DNA of 64,000 nt. It comes from Enterococcus malodoratus ATCC 43197 (GTDB lineage: Bacteria; Bacillota; Bacilli; Lactobacillales; Enterococcaceae). The notes beneath the pieces were generated by a model that was not told the origin of the DNA, made no database searches, and saw nothing but the letters and a program-made list of their open reading frames with translations. Made by a program: the position numbers and the translations under genes. Shown here in pieces: positions 42,685 through 51,773 of the stretch (the first letter of the stretch is position 1; every line of letters starts with the position of its first letter). The stretch spans positions 124,001 to 188,000 of the forward strand of contig NZ_KE136484.1 of assembly GCF_000407185.1 (NCBI RefSeq), written 5' to 3'.

Positions 42685-43200
42685 ATGGAAAACGGATCTA
42701 TTAGAGAGCAGAAGAGTAGAAAAAAAATCATACTATTTCTCATTCTGATTTTGCTCGTAGTAGTAGGATTCCTTCTATATAAAAACATGTATAGAAGTCC
42801 GAGTGCGATGGTATCTACAGATGTACCAAGTGGAGAATTTGCAAAAAAACTATCAAGCAGTGAATTAGAAAAGTATCTTCAAGACAAGGCTGACAAGAAC
42901 TATATGCGAATTCAAATGAATCCTACGATGATTTTGGATACTAAAGGTGACTTGTCTTTAAAGATTGTAAACTCGCCTAAAAATATGTATTCAGTGAGAG
43001 TCATTACTTCTATTGAAGGTGTCGACGGTAAGATATATGATTCAGGAATTATTCAACCTGGAGAATATGTAGAACAAGGAAGATTAAGTAAAAAAGTTGA
43101 TAAAGGAATTAATAAAACTATAAGTAAGGTTATGTATTACAACGACAAACAAGCCTTAATTGGTCAAAGTAATGTAAAGGGACAACTATCCGTTTCTTAA
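42685..43200 (+). CDS. Membrane-anchored extracellular protein of surface cluster 2 (171 aa)
   Basis: A basic N-terminus followed by one TM helix (~15-35, IILFLILILLVVVGFLL), then an extracellular beta-rich domain (YMRIQMNPTMILDTKGDLSLKIVNSP, VRVITSIEGVDGKIYDSGIIQPGEYVEQG, ISKVMYYNDKQALIGQ). No lipobox. No family recognised, but similar single-pass proteins open other WxL-type loci. AAAGGAGGAG lies ~13 bp before the ATG. Confidence 0.6.
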   Translation: MENGSIREQKSRKKIILFLILILLVVVGFLLYKNMYRSPSAMVSTDVPSGEFAKKLSSSELEKYLQDKADKNYMRIQMNPTMILDTKGDLSLKIVNSPKNMYSVRVITSIEGVDGKIYDSGIIQPGEYVEQGRLSKKVDKGINKTISKVMYYNDKQALIGQSNVKGQLSVS

Positions 43201-43248
43201 TAAGTGATAGTGCCGATAGATATTCATTTAAAAATTGGAGGAAGAAAA

Positions 43249-43866
43249 ATGAAAATTACGAAAATTTCTGGATTTGTAGCATATGCTGCGTTAGGTTTAT
43301 CACTGGTGTCATTAAGTGGAATAGATGCCTATGCTTGGACTGGCGGGGCAGAAGACCCCAATACTGTGTACGATCAGGTGACTGAAACTGAAGAAGCGAC
43401 TGTTTCGGCAAATGGTGAATTTAAACAATTTGATCCTACAGATCCGGAAGGTCCAGATCCAGAAGAGCCAACGGATTGGATTGATGTTATGGTTCCAACG
43501 TCAACCGATTTTGCTCAGACAGATGCTACTCCTAATGGTATTGTTGCGCCACTTTATAAAGTTACGAATAATTCCGCAAAAGGAGTAAAAATTTCGGTAA
43601 AAGATTTTCAAGATACTAACACAGCAGAGTCTGCTAAAGTCCCAGAATTAGGATTAAAAATTGAGAATAAAGCGGCAGGTATTTCAATTCCAGTTGTTGA
43701 GCAAGGAAAACCGATAGCTGCTGTGACTGAATTGGCAACAATAACTAAAAAAGGTGATGCAATGACCTTTACTTATTCTGGAAATGTGGGAGCTGGGTTT
43801 CAGTTTTCAGATGTAGCCGTAAAACCTATTTACAGCTTAGTTTTGCAATTAGAAACAATCAACTAG
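43249..43866 (+). CDS. WxL-like surface protein lacking the WxL motif (205 aa)
   Basis: ATG at 43,249, 5 bp after GGAGGAA (a longer GTG reading would contain this SD). Signal peptide ends near DAYA (~26). An acidic Pro/Asp/Glu linker (FDPTDPEGPDPEEP) precedes a beta-sandwich domain that opens IDVMVPTSTDFAQTDATPNG and YKVTNNSAKGVKISVKD. That opening matches the C-terminal domain of the 1316-aa protein (DITVPTQTEFIGLD, YKITNNSSVELGVAIKE). Layout resembles WxL proteins, but no Trp-x-Leu pair is present. Confidence 0.65.
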   Translation: MKITKISGFVAYAALGLSLVSLSGIDAYAWTGGAEDPNTVYDQVTETEEATVSANGEFKQFDPTDPEGPDPEEPTDWIDVMVPTSTDFAQTDATPNGIVAPLYKVTNNSAKGVKISVKDFQDTNTAESAKVPELGLKIENKAAGISIPVVEQGKPIAAVTELATITKKGDAMTFTYSGNVGAGFQFSDVAVKPIYSLVLQLETIN

Positions 43867-43876
43867 AGTGATTTGT

Positions 43877-44224
43877 ATGAAAAAATATGGGCTTTTACTT
43901 CTGCTTCTTCTATTAGCAGGTGGTCCTTTATCACCTGTAATCGGCTTTGCCGAAATGGAAGAAGCAGTTATACCAACTGAAGGTCATTTTGTTAAAGAAT
44001 TAGAAGAAAAGGAGATAAATGATTCTGCTATATCGGCTCATAAAGCGGTAGATAAGGAAAAGACGGACAGGATCAAATTACCTAAATTAAACGATAAAAA
44101 CTATCTTGAAATATCTTTCTTAGGATTGCTCTCTTTATTGTTTTTTTGTCTGCTTGTTATGGGGAAAGGCCATGTTTCATCGAAGAAAACTGAAAGTCGA
44201 AAGTTAGAGAGGTGTAAGAAGTGA
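43877..44224 (+). CDS. Small surface protein with degenerate LPxTG-type signal (115 aa)
   Basis: ATG at 43,877 after GAGTG. N-terminal signal peptide (LLLLLLLLAGG, cleaved near GFA). The C-terminus has sortase-signal geometry: LPKLNDKNYLEIS, hydrophobic helix (SFLGLLSLLFFCLLVMG) and a basic tail, but the TG of LPKTG is LN. Sortase A cleavage is therefore doubtful, leaving a membrane-anchored protein. Stop overlaps the next GTG by four bases. Equivalent in position to the LPxTG gene of cluster 1. Confidence 0.65.
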   Translation: MKKYGLLLLLLLLAGGPLSPVIGFAEMEEAVIPTEGHFVKELEEKEINDSAISAHKAVDKEKTDRIKLPKLNDKNYLEISFLGLLSLLFFCLLVMGKGHVSSKKTESRKLERCKK

Positions 44225-47200
44225 AAAATAGTTTTCGAATTTTTCTGATTTTTGCACTAATAGTTCAATCAATGAATTTTTCTCCGATTATTTTTGCTGA
44301 AAGTACTATGGATTCCGTACAAGGTGATGTAGAAATGGCTAGTACAGAATCTAGTGTGGCAAACTCAATAGTGGAATCTGAACCAGAGGAAGAAAAATTA
44401 TTGGATGCGGTCCCTGAAGAAGAGCCGGAAACAGAAATTATCGAGAGACAGGATACTCTTGATAGAGCGGAAGAGTATGCCTTACCACTACTAGTCGCTC
44501 CAAAAGAAGCTTCTTTTTTATTGGGTACAAACATAGATGAAATTAATCTAAAAGATTTTATTAAAGCGGTTCGATACGATGATCAAGTATTAACTGAAGA
44601 TAAATATGAAGTAGAGCTGTTAAACTCTATTCAGACATCAAGTGTAGTTACCCATACTGCCAAACTTCGTGTCTATTTAATAGCAGACCCAACAATTGAT
44701 GCGATTACTTATGCAAATGTAAAAATAAAATGGGGCGATACAATAGCAATGGGCGGAGTGGAGACTTATGTTAATCGAACTACAGCGGCCTTTTCGGTAC
44801 ATCCGGGGATTTCAAAGTTTATCACTGCTGCAAGAGGAAATAGGTATGAACAAAATCAAATTAATAAGAAATTTGCAGGAGAAAAATATTATAGTTTTGA
44901 TTGGTTTGACCTTAGCTCAACAAACGCCCTTCATTTAAAATCTTCTCTAAATGGTGACCAGCACATGGAAGCAAATGGAGATGAAATTGATGATGAGGCT
45001 CTGAAGAAGTGGACGACGCAGCCTGTAAATAATGGGGACATTGTTCGTGCGTGGATAGCGGAAAAGAAACTATATTTACTCGGAAATGGTCAGGAGCAGT
45101 TAACGAAAGACGACACAGCTGACAATTATTATGAAATCACGGATCAAGGATTTAAACAATTGAATATTAATCAACTGATACCTGTTAAACAACGCATTGA
45201 TTACGGACTCAGTACAGCCGAGTTAGATAAAAATGTGTCTAAGTATTTAGATACAAGTGAGTATGGAAATATGGAGGTTAAGCGATTTATCAACTATCCA
45301 AATACTCATGTATCAGGTGATACCAGCGGGATTATCCAAGTTGAAGAAACTACAGAAAATGGAAAGAAAATAACTTATGATTATACCATTCCCTTTACGG
45401 TGATGGAGCCCTCTATCATTGCAAAGGGAAAAAATGGTACCACTCTTTTAGGGAGCATGATCGATCAACTAAATTGGACTGATTTTGTTCAAGACGTCCA
45501 ATTAGGTGATGAAGCACTTACTCCAGATAAGTACACCGTTACTTCACAAAATCAAGTAAGTTTGGATACAGTTGGTAAAAAAACGGCAAATCTTCGTGTA
45601 GCATTAAAAAGCAATCCATCGAATTTTATTGATGTTGAATCTATTATCGAAGTAAAATGGGGAAGCACAATAGCAATGGGGGGAGTTGAGTTTTTCCCTG
45701 ACCGCACAACAGCCGCTTTTACCTTACACCCAGGTTCATCCAAAGTAATAACAGCCTCGGGTGGAAATACTGATGAAAACAAGGTTATCCATAATCATTT
45801 TGGAAATGAAAAATATTATAGTTTTGACTGGTTCAATATGAAACGACTGGGCGAGATACACTTGAAGCCCACCAAAAATGGCGATCAGCATATTGAAGCA
45901 ACTGGGGACGAGCTCATGCAAGACGCATTGAAAAGATGGACGACACAGCCTGTAAATAATGGGGACATTGTTCGTGCGTGGATAGCAGAAAGGAAACTAT
46001 ACTTTATAGGAAATGACCAGCAACAGTTAACGAAAGAAGACACTGCTGACAACTACTATGAAGTTACAGACCTAGGGTTTAAACAATTGAAAATCAATCG
46101 ACTGATACCTGATAAACAAACCATTGTTTACGGACTCAGCCCAAGTGAGTTAGATAAAAATGTGTCTAAGTATTTAGATACAAGCGAGTATGAAAATCTA
46201 AAAGTTAAGAAATTTGTCAGACATCCAAATACCTCTGTAATCGGTGATACCAGTGGTGTCATTCAAGTCGAAGAAACAACTGAAAATGGAAAAAAATTGA
46301 CTTATGATTATACAATTCCTTTTACAGTGGAGCATCCTATCATTGCAAAAGAAAAAAATGGTACAACTCTTTTAGGGAGCACAGTGGATCAACTAAATTT
46401 AACTGATTTTGTTCAAGACGTCCAATTAGGTGGTGGAGCACTTACTCCAGATAAATACATCGTTACTCTACAAAAACCAGTAGACTTAGATACAGTTGGT
46501 AAAAAAACGGCAAACCTTCGTGTAGCATTAAAAAGCAATCCATCGAATTATATCGATATTGAATCTATTATCGAAGTAAAATGGGGCAGCACAATAGCAA
46601 TGGGAGGAATCGATTTTTTTTCTAACCGCACAACAGCCGCTTTTACCTTACACCCAGGTTCATCCAAAGTAATAACAGCCTCGGGTGGAAATACTGATGA
46701 AAACAAGGTTATCCATAATCATTTTGAAAATGAAAAATATTATAGTTTTGATTGGTTCGATATGAAGCGCACGAGCGAGTTACATTTGGAGCTAAATAAA
46801 AATGGGAACCAGCATATTGAAGCCACTGGAGATGAGTTCATGCAGGAAGCTTTAAAAAGGTGGACTAGACAGCCTGTAAATAATGGAGATATCGTTCATG
46901 CATGGACAGCAGAAAAAAAACAATACTATACTGAAAATGAGTCTCTAAAAAAAGTAGAAGCTGACAACTACTATGAAATTACCGATCAAGGATTCAAACT
47001 ATTGAATTTTAATAAAATAGCTCTCAAGAAACACACGATTGATTATAAGACTAGCCTAAGTGAATTAGATAAAAATATCAGGAAGTACTTGGATACGGAG
47101 CAGTATGATAGTCTAGAGGTAAAAAAATTCATTGAATATCCCGATACGAGTAAACAAGGGGATGCGAAAGGGATCATTCAGGTAGAAGAGACGACTGACC

Positions 47201-48171
47201 ACGGGAAAAAACTAACATATGATTATACAGTACATTTTCTGGTAGATTCACCGAAAGCTGCGACTGCTGATGCGGTGACACAGATTATTGATATGAATGG
47301 TTCTTTACCTGATGCGATGAAAGTATTGACGAATATTCAGTATGACGGAGATAAAAGTGAGCTAACAGCAAAATATAGTAAAAATCCAGATACCTCAGTA
47401 ATGGGCCCCGCAACAGCTGTGGCAGAGTTAAGCACGCCAGAGGGCAAGAAAACAAGCATTACGATACCTGTGTTTATTAAGGATGAAAATACAGTGGTAA
47501 AAGATGATTACGCGATTCAAGCAGCCGGATTTACGATGTTTGTCGGTGAGATCAAAAAGGCGGAGTCATCTAGCACTCTAAATGAGATCATTATGGATAA
47601 AAGCCTTGCTAAAGCATGGAATATTCATACTGGCTCAGTGGAGACGAAAAATCTAAAAATATCGAAAAATGATATCCTAGCTAATCCTGGTACGTATAAA
47701 GTTGCATTCACAATTGGGAAGACGGTAAAGGAAATCGAGGTAAATGTTTTATTAGATAGTGAGCTAGTTGATATAACAGTTCCTACGCAGACAGAATTTA
47801 TCGGACTTGATGTAGATAAAGGAAAGGTAAAATCGCCCAAGTATAAGATTACCAATAATTCTTCTGTTGAACTTGGAGTTGCGATAAAAGAAATTAAGGT
47901 GCGCTCGAATTCCTCACAAATGAAGTTGTTGAAGGAACCTGATCCTGATCCAATAGAGAAGGAGAATTCCGCGAAGCTGGCATTAAGTCATTCAAAAGAA
48001 TCTAAAGACATAACGTTGGATATGATAGACTCAGCGCCCAATAAAACTGTTTTTTCGCTACCTCCTTCAGAGCAGGGAACATTTGATATAGCTGGAAAAT
48101 ATTTTGGAGATTTTTCTACTTCGAAACAATTGAAATTTGATTTTGTTTATTCTTTCGATATATTGTTTTAA
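44221..48171 (+). CDS. Giant repeat surface protein with C-terminal WxL-like domain (1316 aa)
   Basis: GTG start, GAGGTG 6 bp upstream, in a GTGA overlap with the preceding gene. Signal peptide (~1-27), an acidic low-complexity stretch (~30-85), three ~309-aa repeats (from ~100 to ~1005), a linker of Ig-like strands, and a C-terminal domain (~1180-1316) that starts DITVPTQTEF and aligns with the 43,249 protein. Each repeat has LLGSxxDQLNxTDFVQDV, GSTIAMGG, YSFDW and YDYTIPFTV. No LPxTG or TM at the C-terminus; wall binding would need the WxL-like domain. Probably an adhesin; not a family I recognise in full. Confidence 0.72.
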   Translation: MKNSFRIFLIFALIVQSMNFSPIIFAESTMDSVQGDVEMASTESSVANSIVESEPEEEKLLDAVPEEEPETEIIERQDTLDRAEEYALPLLVAPKEASFLLGTNIDEINLKDFIKAVRYDDQVLTEDKYEVELLNSIQTSSVVTHTAKLRVYLIADPTIDAITYANVKIKWGDTIAMGGVETYVNRTTAAFSVHPGISKFITAARGNRYEQNQINKKFAGEKYYSFDWFDLSSTNALHLKSSLNGDQHMEANGDEIDDEALKKWTTQPVNNGDIVRAWIAEKKLYLLGNGQEQLTKDDTADNYYEITDQGFKQLNINQLIPVKQRIDYGLSTAELDKNVSKYLDTSEYGNMEVKRFINYPNTHVSGDTSGIIQVEETTENGKKITYDYTIPFTVMEPSIIAKGKNGTTLLGSMIDQLNWTDFVQDVQLGDEALTPDKYTVTSQNQVSLDTVGKKTANLRVALKSNPSNFIDVESIIEVKWGSTIAMGGVEFFPDRTTAAFTLHPGSSKVITASGGNTDENKVIHNHFGNEKYYSFDWFNMKRLGEIHLKPTKNGDQHIEATGDELMQDALKRWTTQPVNNGDIVRAWIAERKLYFIGNDQQQLTKEDTADNYYEVTDLGFKQLKINRLIPDKQTIVYGLSPSELDKNVSKYLDTSEYENLKVKKFVRHPNTSVIGDTSGVIQVEETTENGKKLTYDYTIPFTVEHPIIAKEKNGTTLLGSTVDQLNLTDFVQDVQLGGGALTPDKYIVTLQKPVDLDTVGKKTANLRVALKSNPSNYIDIESIIEVKWGSTIAMGGIDFFSNRTTAAFTLHPGSSKVITASGGNTDENKVIHNHFENEKYYSFDWFDMKRTSELHLELNKNGNQHIEATGDEFMQEALKRWTRQPVNNGDIVHAWTAEKKQYYTENESLKKVEADNYYEITDQGFKLLNFNKIALKKHTIDYKTSLSELDKNIRKYLDTEQYDSLEVKKFIEYPDTSKQGDAKGIIQVEETTDHGKKLTYDYTVHFLVDSPKAATADAVTQIIDMNGSLPDAMKVLTNIQYDGDKSELTAKYSKNPDTSVMGPATAVAELSTPEGKKTSITIPVFIKDENTVVKDDYAIQAAGFTMFVGEIKKAESSSTLNEIIMDKSLAKAWNIHTGSVETKNLKISKNDILANPGTYKVAFTIGKTVKEIEVNVLLDSELVDITVPTQTEFIGLDVDKGKVKSPKYKITNNSSVELGVAIKEIKVRSNSSQMKLLKEPDPDPIEKENSAKLALSHSKESKDITLDMIDSAPNKTVFSLPPSEQGTFDIAGKYFGDFSTSKQLKFDFVYSFDILF
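44518..47240 (+). repeat. Three ~0.93-kb coding repeats in the giant surface protein
   Basis: Units start near 44,518, 45,448 and 46,372. Units 2 and 3 share long identical blocks (for example around 45,580-45,800 and 46,500-46,730), showing recent duplication or gene conversion; unit 1 is more divergent. All three contain GGV/I(D/E)...TTAAF and the KYYSFDWF motif. Confidence 0.85.
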
Positions 48172-48302
48172 CGATAAAGAGTGTTCATTTATGGAAAAAG
48201 TTTTGAAAGATATTTAGTCGAGTATGTGGTGTGAATTTTGCATCGCATGCTTTTTTTGGTTCAGCAGATCTCAAATAATAAAATTGTAAGGCAGGAGTTT
48301 CT

Positions 48303-48401
48303 ATGTTCAAATATCTTTTTCTTAATATGTTGTATTCGGTCAGAAAAGTAAAAGAACTCTTTTTTAGATGTAGCTACTTTTTTTTTTCATCAGTATCGTA
48401 G
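48303..48401 (+). CDS. Possible 32-aa peptide
   Basis: ATG with GCAGGAG 5 bp upstream; reads MFKYLFLNMLYSVRKVKEL then Phe-rich SYFFFSSVS. Good ribosome site but low-complexity, T-rich codons and no known family. The 48,172-48,562 gap otherwise shows only an imperfect hairpin (GCATCGCATGC followed by T7 near 48,240-48,257) that might end cluster 2. Confidence 0.25.
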   Translation: MFKYLFLNMLYSVRKVKELFFRCSYFFFSSVS

Positions 48402-48562
48402 GAACAAGAATAGAAGACGACCTTCTTTCTTGCGAGAAATAGGGCTGCTTCACTTTTTTGATTGAGACGATATCTAGTGAAAGATAAGCAGAGAATTTTA
48501 CTTACAAATAGTAAGATGATATGGTGAGATTAATTAATCGAGATCATTCAGGAGGTTTTACC

Positions 48563-49423
48563 ATGACAGTTATTATTCCCGCATTTCAATTAAATGCCGC
48601 CGCTCACATTGGACAGGTAGCTTTGAAAGTAGCGAATTTAGAAAAGATGACCAATTTTTATCAAGAAGTGATTGGTTTACAAGTTTTAGAGCAAGATGCA
48701 ACCCAAAGTATTCTAGGAGTTGGGGATACGGTATTATTGGAATTGAATAAAGTGCAGAATCCTTTACCTATAACACCAAAAACAGGGTTGTTTCATGTGG
48801 CTTTTCTGTTGCCTAGTCGGAAAGATTTAGGGAATGCGTTGCTTCATTATTTACAGGTTGAAGCTCCCTTGATCGGTGCCAGTGATCACGGTTATAGCGA
48901 GGCGCTGTATTTAAATGATCCAGAAGGCAATGGCATCGAAGTGTACTATGATAAACCGCAAAGTGAGTGGGACATCCGTGCAGATGGTGAGATCGTTGGC
49001 GTGACCCTTGAGATGGACGCTGAAGCTGTGATTGCTGCTGGTGATGGCGTGTGGACTGGATTTCCGACGGGAACAACTGTCGGTCACGTCCACTTAAAAG
49101 TAGCCGATCTGATGCAAACAGAGAAATTTTTTACAGAAGTTTTAGGCCTGTCTTTGAAAAATAATTTTGGCGATCAAGCCAAATTTTTTGCCACTGGCGA
49201 TTACCATCACCATATCGGGTCCAATGTCTGGTTAGGAAAAAATATTCCTGCGATGACAGAAAATGATTTGGGATTGGATTATTTCAGCTTCTCCGTGCCA
49301 AACCAAGCAGAGTTGGATCGTCTAGAAAAACATTGGGAAACACAGATAGATTACACCAAGGCCGAAGATGGCAGCTTGATAGTCGTTGATCCGAATGGGA
49401 TTATGATGAAGTTTTTTAACTAA
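48563..49423 (+). CDS. VOC-family glyoxalase / extradiol dioxygenase-like protein (CatE type)
   Basis: 286 aa from ATG 48,563 (CAGGAGG 8 bp upstream). Two tandem VOC modules: IGQVALKVANLEKMTNFYQEVIGLQV with metal ligands in HVAFLL and GIEVYYDKP, and HVHLKVADLMQTEKFFTEVLGLSL ending VVDPNGIMMKF. Layout matches the CatE/YfiE family of ring-cleavage-like enzymes. Stand-alone gene with its own terminator; substrate unknown. Confidence 0.88.
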   Translation: MTVIIPAFQLNAAAHIGQVALKVANLEKMTNFYQEVIGLQVLEQDATQSILGVGDTVLLELNKVQNPLPITPKTGLFHVAFLLPSRKDLGNALLHYLQVEAPLIGASDHGYSEALYLNDPEGNGIEVYYDKPQSEWDIRADGEIVGVTLEMDAEAVIAAGDGVWTGFPTGTTVGHVHLKVADLMQTEKFFTEVLGLSLKNNFGDQAKFFATGDYHHHIGSNVWLGKNIPAMTENDLGLDYFSFSVPNQAELDRLEKHWETQIDYTKAEDGSLIVVDPNGIMMKFFN

Positions 49424-49426
49424 TAA

Positions 49427-49463
49427 CGAACCCCGCTAAGAATTTTCTTAGCGGGGTTTTTGA
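49427..49463. terminator. Bidirectional terminator
   Basis: Stem AACCCCGCTAAGAA / TTCTTAGCGGGGTT followed by TTTG, between convergent genes. Confidence 0.85.
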
Positions 49464-49475
49464 TGAAAGAACCTT

Positions 49476-49967
49476 TCAGTTTATTGGAATATAAATATCG
49501 GTGAGGCTTTTGTCTTTGAAATTTTTCGGCGGCTCAGTAACAAATAATTCAAAAGGCACGGCATCGCGCGCTTTCTGCTCATCCTTAAAGAGCCATTCTT
49601 GATACATATACTGCCAAGCATCCCCGTACTCTTTCGCGGATAGTTCAAAGTGACCAACGCCAAATTTTCCTGAAATACTAGATAGGCAGATGTTGCCAGT
49701 TTCTTGTACAGGACAATCATTAGGAATCGTCATTGCGACACTGGTTCGCAAATTTTTATCATCCGTAATAAATGGATTGTCATCGTAAATGGTTAACACT
49801 TTGGTTTCATTTTCGACGATGAGATCATTCTTCGTCGCAAATTCAAACAGTTCGTTGAACAGCTTTCGACTCTGTTTCCTAAATGCTGCATAGCTTCCTC
49901 TAAAACGAATATAGATGATTCTCAAGTCTTCCAAATTTTCTGTTGTAATACTCTTAGGCTCAATCAT
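49476..49967 (-). CDS. GyrI-like effector-binding protein (split from AraC partner)
   Basis: 163 aa, ATG with GGAGG 8 bp upstream. The sequence IEPKSITTENLEDLRIIYIRFRGSY, then GKFGVGHFELSAKEYGDAWQYMYQEWL and a final FELFVTEP is the C-terminal half of AraC-GyrI regulators (compare the fused protein at 10,337). Here it is a separate gene 35 bp after the AraC-type DNA-binding gene, in another frame and with its own SD, so the split looks stable rather than a fresh stop. Confidence 0.82.
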   Translation of the reverse strand: MIEPKSITTENLEDLRIIYIRFRGSYAAFRKQSRKLFNELFEFATKNDLIVENETKVLTIYDDNPFITDDKNLRTSVAMTIPNDCPVQETGNICLSSISGKFGVGHFELSAKEYGDAWQYMYQEWLFKDEQKARDAVPFELFVTEPPKNFKDKSLTDIYIPIN

Positions 49968-50002
49968 TGTTACGTCCTCCGTCTTCTTTAAGAATGACTC
50001 TA

Positions 50003-50389
50003 TTATTCCATGTCCCTGTTAAAGTTTCTTGTCATTTCTTGCTGTTTCCGATACTTTGAAGGACTAAGACCAAAGTGCTTTCTAAACGCGCGACTAAAAG
50101 AACTCGCATCAGTATAGCCATAATTTAAAGCAATCTCGGTTAACGAAAGGGAAGACGTGACACATAAAAAGATGGCTGCACGTTCCAACTTAAATCTTGT
50201 CACAAATTCCTTCAACGTTTCTGAGGAATATGTTTTAAAGATCCGGTGAAAATGAAACTCTGAAAAGTGAGCATTTTTAGCTAAGTCACTTAACGATATC
50301 GGCTCAGAAAGATGCTGCTCGATGTAGTCCTCGGTTTTGTTGATTAAACGCTGATAGCTTTGTTTAGATGACTCTTTTGCGGTACCCAA
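50003..50389 (-). CDS. AraC-family DNA-binding protein (HTH only)
   Basis: 128 aa from TTG at 50,389, 6 bp after AGGAGGTG; longer in-frame ATG readings (up to 50,482) include that SD as codons for RR. Two HTH units: ISLSDLAKNAHFSEFHFHRIFKTYSSE and LSLTEIALNYGYTDASSFSRAFRKHFGLSPSKYRK. The usual GyrI effector domain is encoded by the next gene, so the two products likely work together. Confidence 0.85.
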   Translation of the reverse strand: MGTAKESSKQSYQRLINKTEDYIEQHLSEPISLSDLAKNAHFSEFHFHRIFKTYSSETLKEFVTRFKLERAAIFLCVTSSLSLTEIALNYGYTDASSFSRAFRKHFGLSPSKYRKQQEMTRNFNRDME

Positions 50390-50538
50390 AAAAGCACACC
50401 TCCTGTAGATTTCTCTTGGTTCTATCATAGAGCGCGGAAAGTTGTCTATAATCATATTTTCGTATTCTAGCCAATTATTCAAGTCTAAAGTCTAAATTTT
50501 TAAGAATAATATCTTGTTGAAGGGGAGGTGAAAACTAC

Positions 50539-50587
50539 AAAAAAAGAGCAGAACCGCTTTTATTTCAAAGTGTTCTGCTTTCTTTAG
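50539..50587 (-). terminator. Terminator after the lipoprotein gene
   Basis: Arms AGCAGAAC / GTTCTGCT with a T7 run on the minus strand (CTCTTTTTTT). Confidence 0.7.
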
Positions 50588-50647
50588 ATTCTGCTTGTTT
50601 AAAAAGATTGAATAGTAATTAGTGACAAAAAATTTGTGCATCTTGTT

Positions 50648-51556
50648 TTAATTATTCATCACGGTAACTTCTGAGGTATCCATGAATTTGGAAGAAACCA
50701 CTTTGTACGTAGCCGGGTAACCATTAGAAAGATCTTGTTCCTCCAGTTGTCCAGAACTATTTATGCGAAACATATCAATAGTGTCCACTTGTTGAGTGCT
50801 GTGGTTCACTCGAACGTAAGCATATCCGTCTTTATTTTCTATGGATAACTTGTAAGGAAATGATGATCTCCCCATACTGAATTGCTTGTCTAAAACGGCC
50901 CCAACCCATTCTTTTAATTGCTGTGAAGTGAGATTCTTAGTATCAACATTTGTATCAGAATTGTTTTCAGATGAACTATTTCCATATAGGTCTTTTTCAG
51001 GACCGAAAGACCAAGTAATGCTATGTCCATTAGAATCTGTGGTCCAAGAATCGAATGAAATAATTCCATTATTTATGGAATAGGGGATATTTCGATGTTC
51101 AATAATTAACATATTATTGGTTAGAGTGTACGGCGCATCATAGTCCGGCCTATAAGTGCCAGCTAGTTCAACACGTACAGTAGAATCGTTGGTAAAGTTA
51201 AATCCAGCCATACCATCATGCATTAAATTTTGTGGTGCTTTGCTTTCTTCCATTGCTTGGTTAGCATCTATACCATCATATAAAGAGGGTACCATGGTAA
51301 ATCTGTTTCCTACTAGCTGTTTTCGTGCCGTACTTATAGTATTTGATTCATCGCCAGACACATCATTTTTCTGCTTTTTACTAATTGTACTGTCGTCTGT
51401 GGAACTATTAACAGTACTAGATGTACTACTGGATTTCTTTTCAATACTAATAGTCTGTTTTGTAGATTTTACTGTTGTATCGGTATCTGATTTTTGACAA
51501 GCACCTAGCAAAAGAATACTTGCAACTAGGCTTCCAACAAAAAGTCCCTTTTTCAT
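50648..51556 (-). CDS. Lipoprotein of unknown function (302 aa)
   Basis: Signal peptide with lipobox LLGAC (Cys ~20), then a ~60-residue Ser/Thr/Lys linker, a beta-rich middle (NLMHDGMAGFNFTNDSTVRVELAGTYRPDYDAPYTLTNN) and a C-terminal domain (LTSQQLKEWVGAVLDKQFSM, YVRVNHSTQQVDTIDMFRIN). This two-domain lipoprotein type is frequent in enterococci, with no assigned role. SD AAGGAGA before the ATG. Monocistronic with its own terminator. Confidence 0.7.
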   Translation of the reverse strand: MKKGLFVGSLVASILLLGACQKSDTDTTVKSTKQTISIEKKSSSTSSTVNSSTDDSTISKKQKNDVSGDESNTISTARKQLVGNRFTMVPSLYDGIDANQAMEESKAPQNLMHDGMAGFNFTNDSTVRVELAGTYRPDYDAPYTLTNNMLIIEHRNIPYSINNGIISFDSWTTDSNGHSITWSFGPEKDLYGNSSSENNSDTNVDTKNLTSQQLKEWVGAVLDKQFSMGRSSFPYKLSIENKDGYAYVRVNHSTQQVDTIDMFRINSSGQLEEQDLSNGYPATYKVVSSKFMDTSEVTVMNN

Positions 51557-51693
51557 TTTATCTCCTTATTATTAACACAATAAAAAACGTTGTTTATTTA
51601 ATATCTTGATTATATACCACCATTGTTTGATTGTGAAACGGGTAGTTATGTGTATGAGGTAAGAAGTTTAGTGTGAAGATCGAGTTTAGATAA

Positions 51694-51732
51694 CTAAAAA
51701 ATCTGCCAAGAGTTTTCCTGGCAGATTCTTCA
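51694..51732 (-). terminator. Terminator after thrS
   Basis: Stem AATCTGCCA / TGGCAGATT followed by TTTTTTAG on the minus strand. Confidence 0.8.
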
Positions 51733-51773
51733 GTCGAATTGGAATATATTATCCATTATATTGTTGCTAGACT

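Noticed and set aside
36895-48171. WxL region considered as a prophage or conjugative element because of the integrase
   Set aside because: No structural phage, relaxase, T4SS or replication genes are present; only one integrase and one IS.
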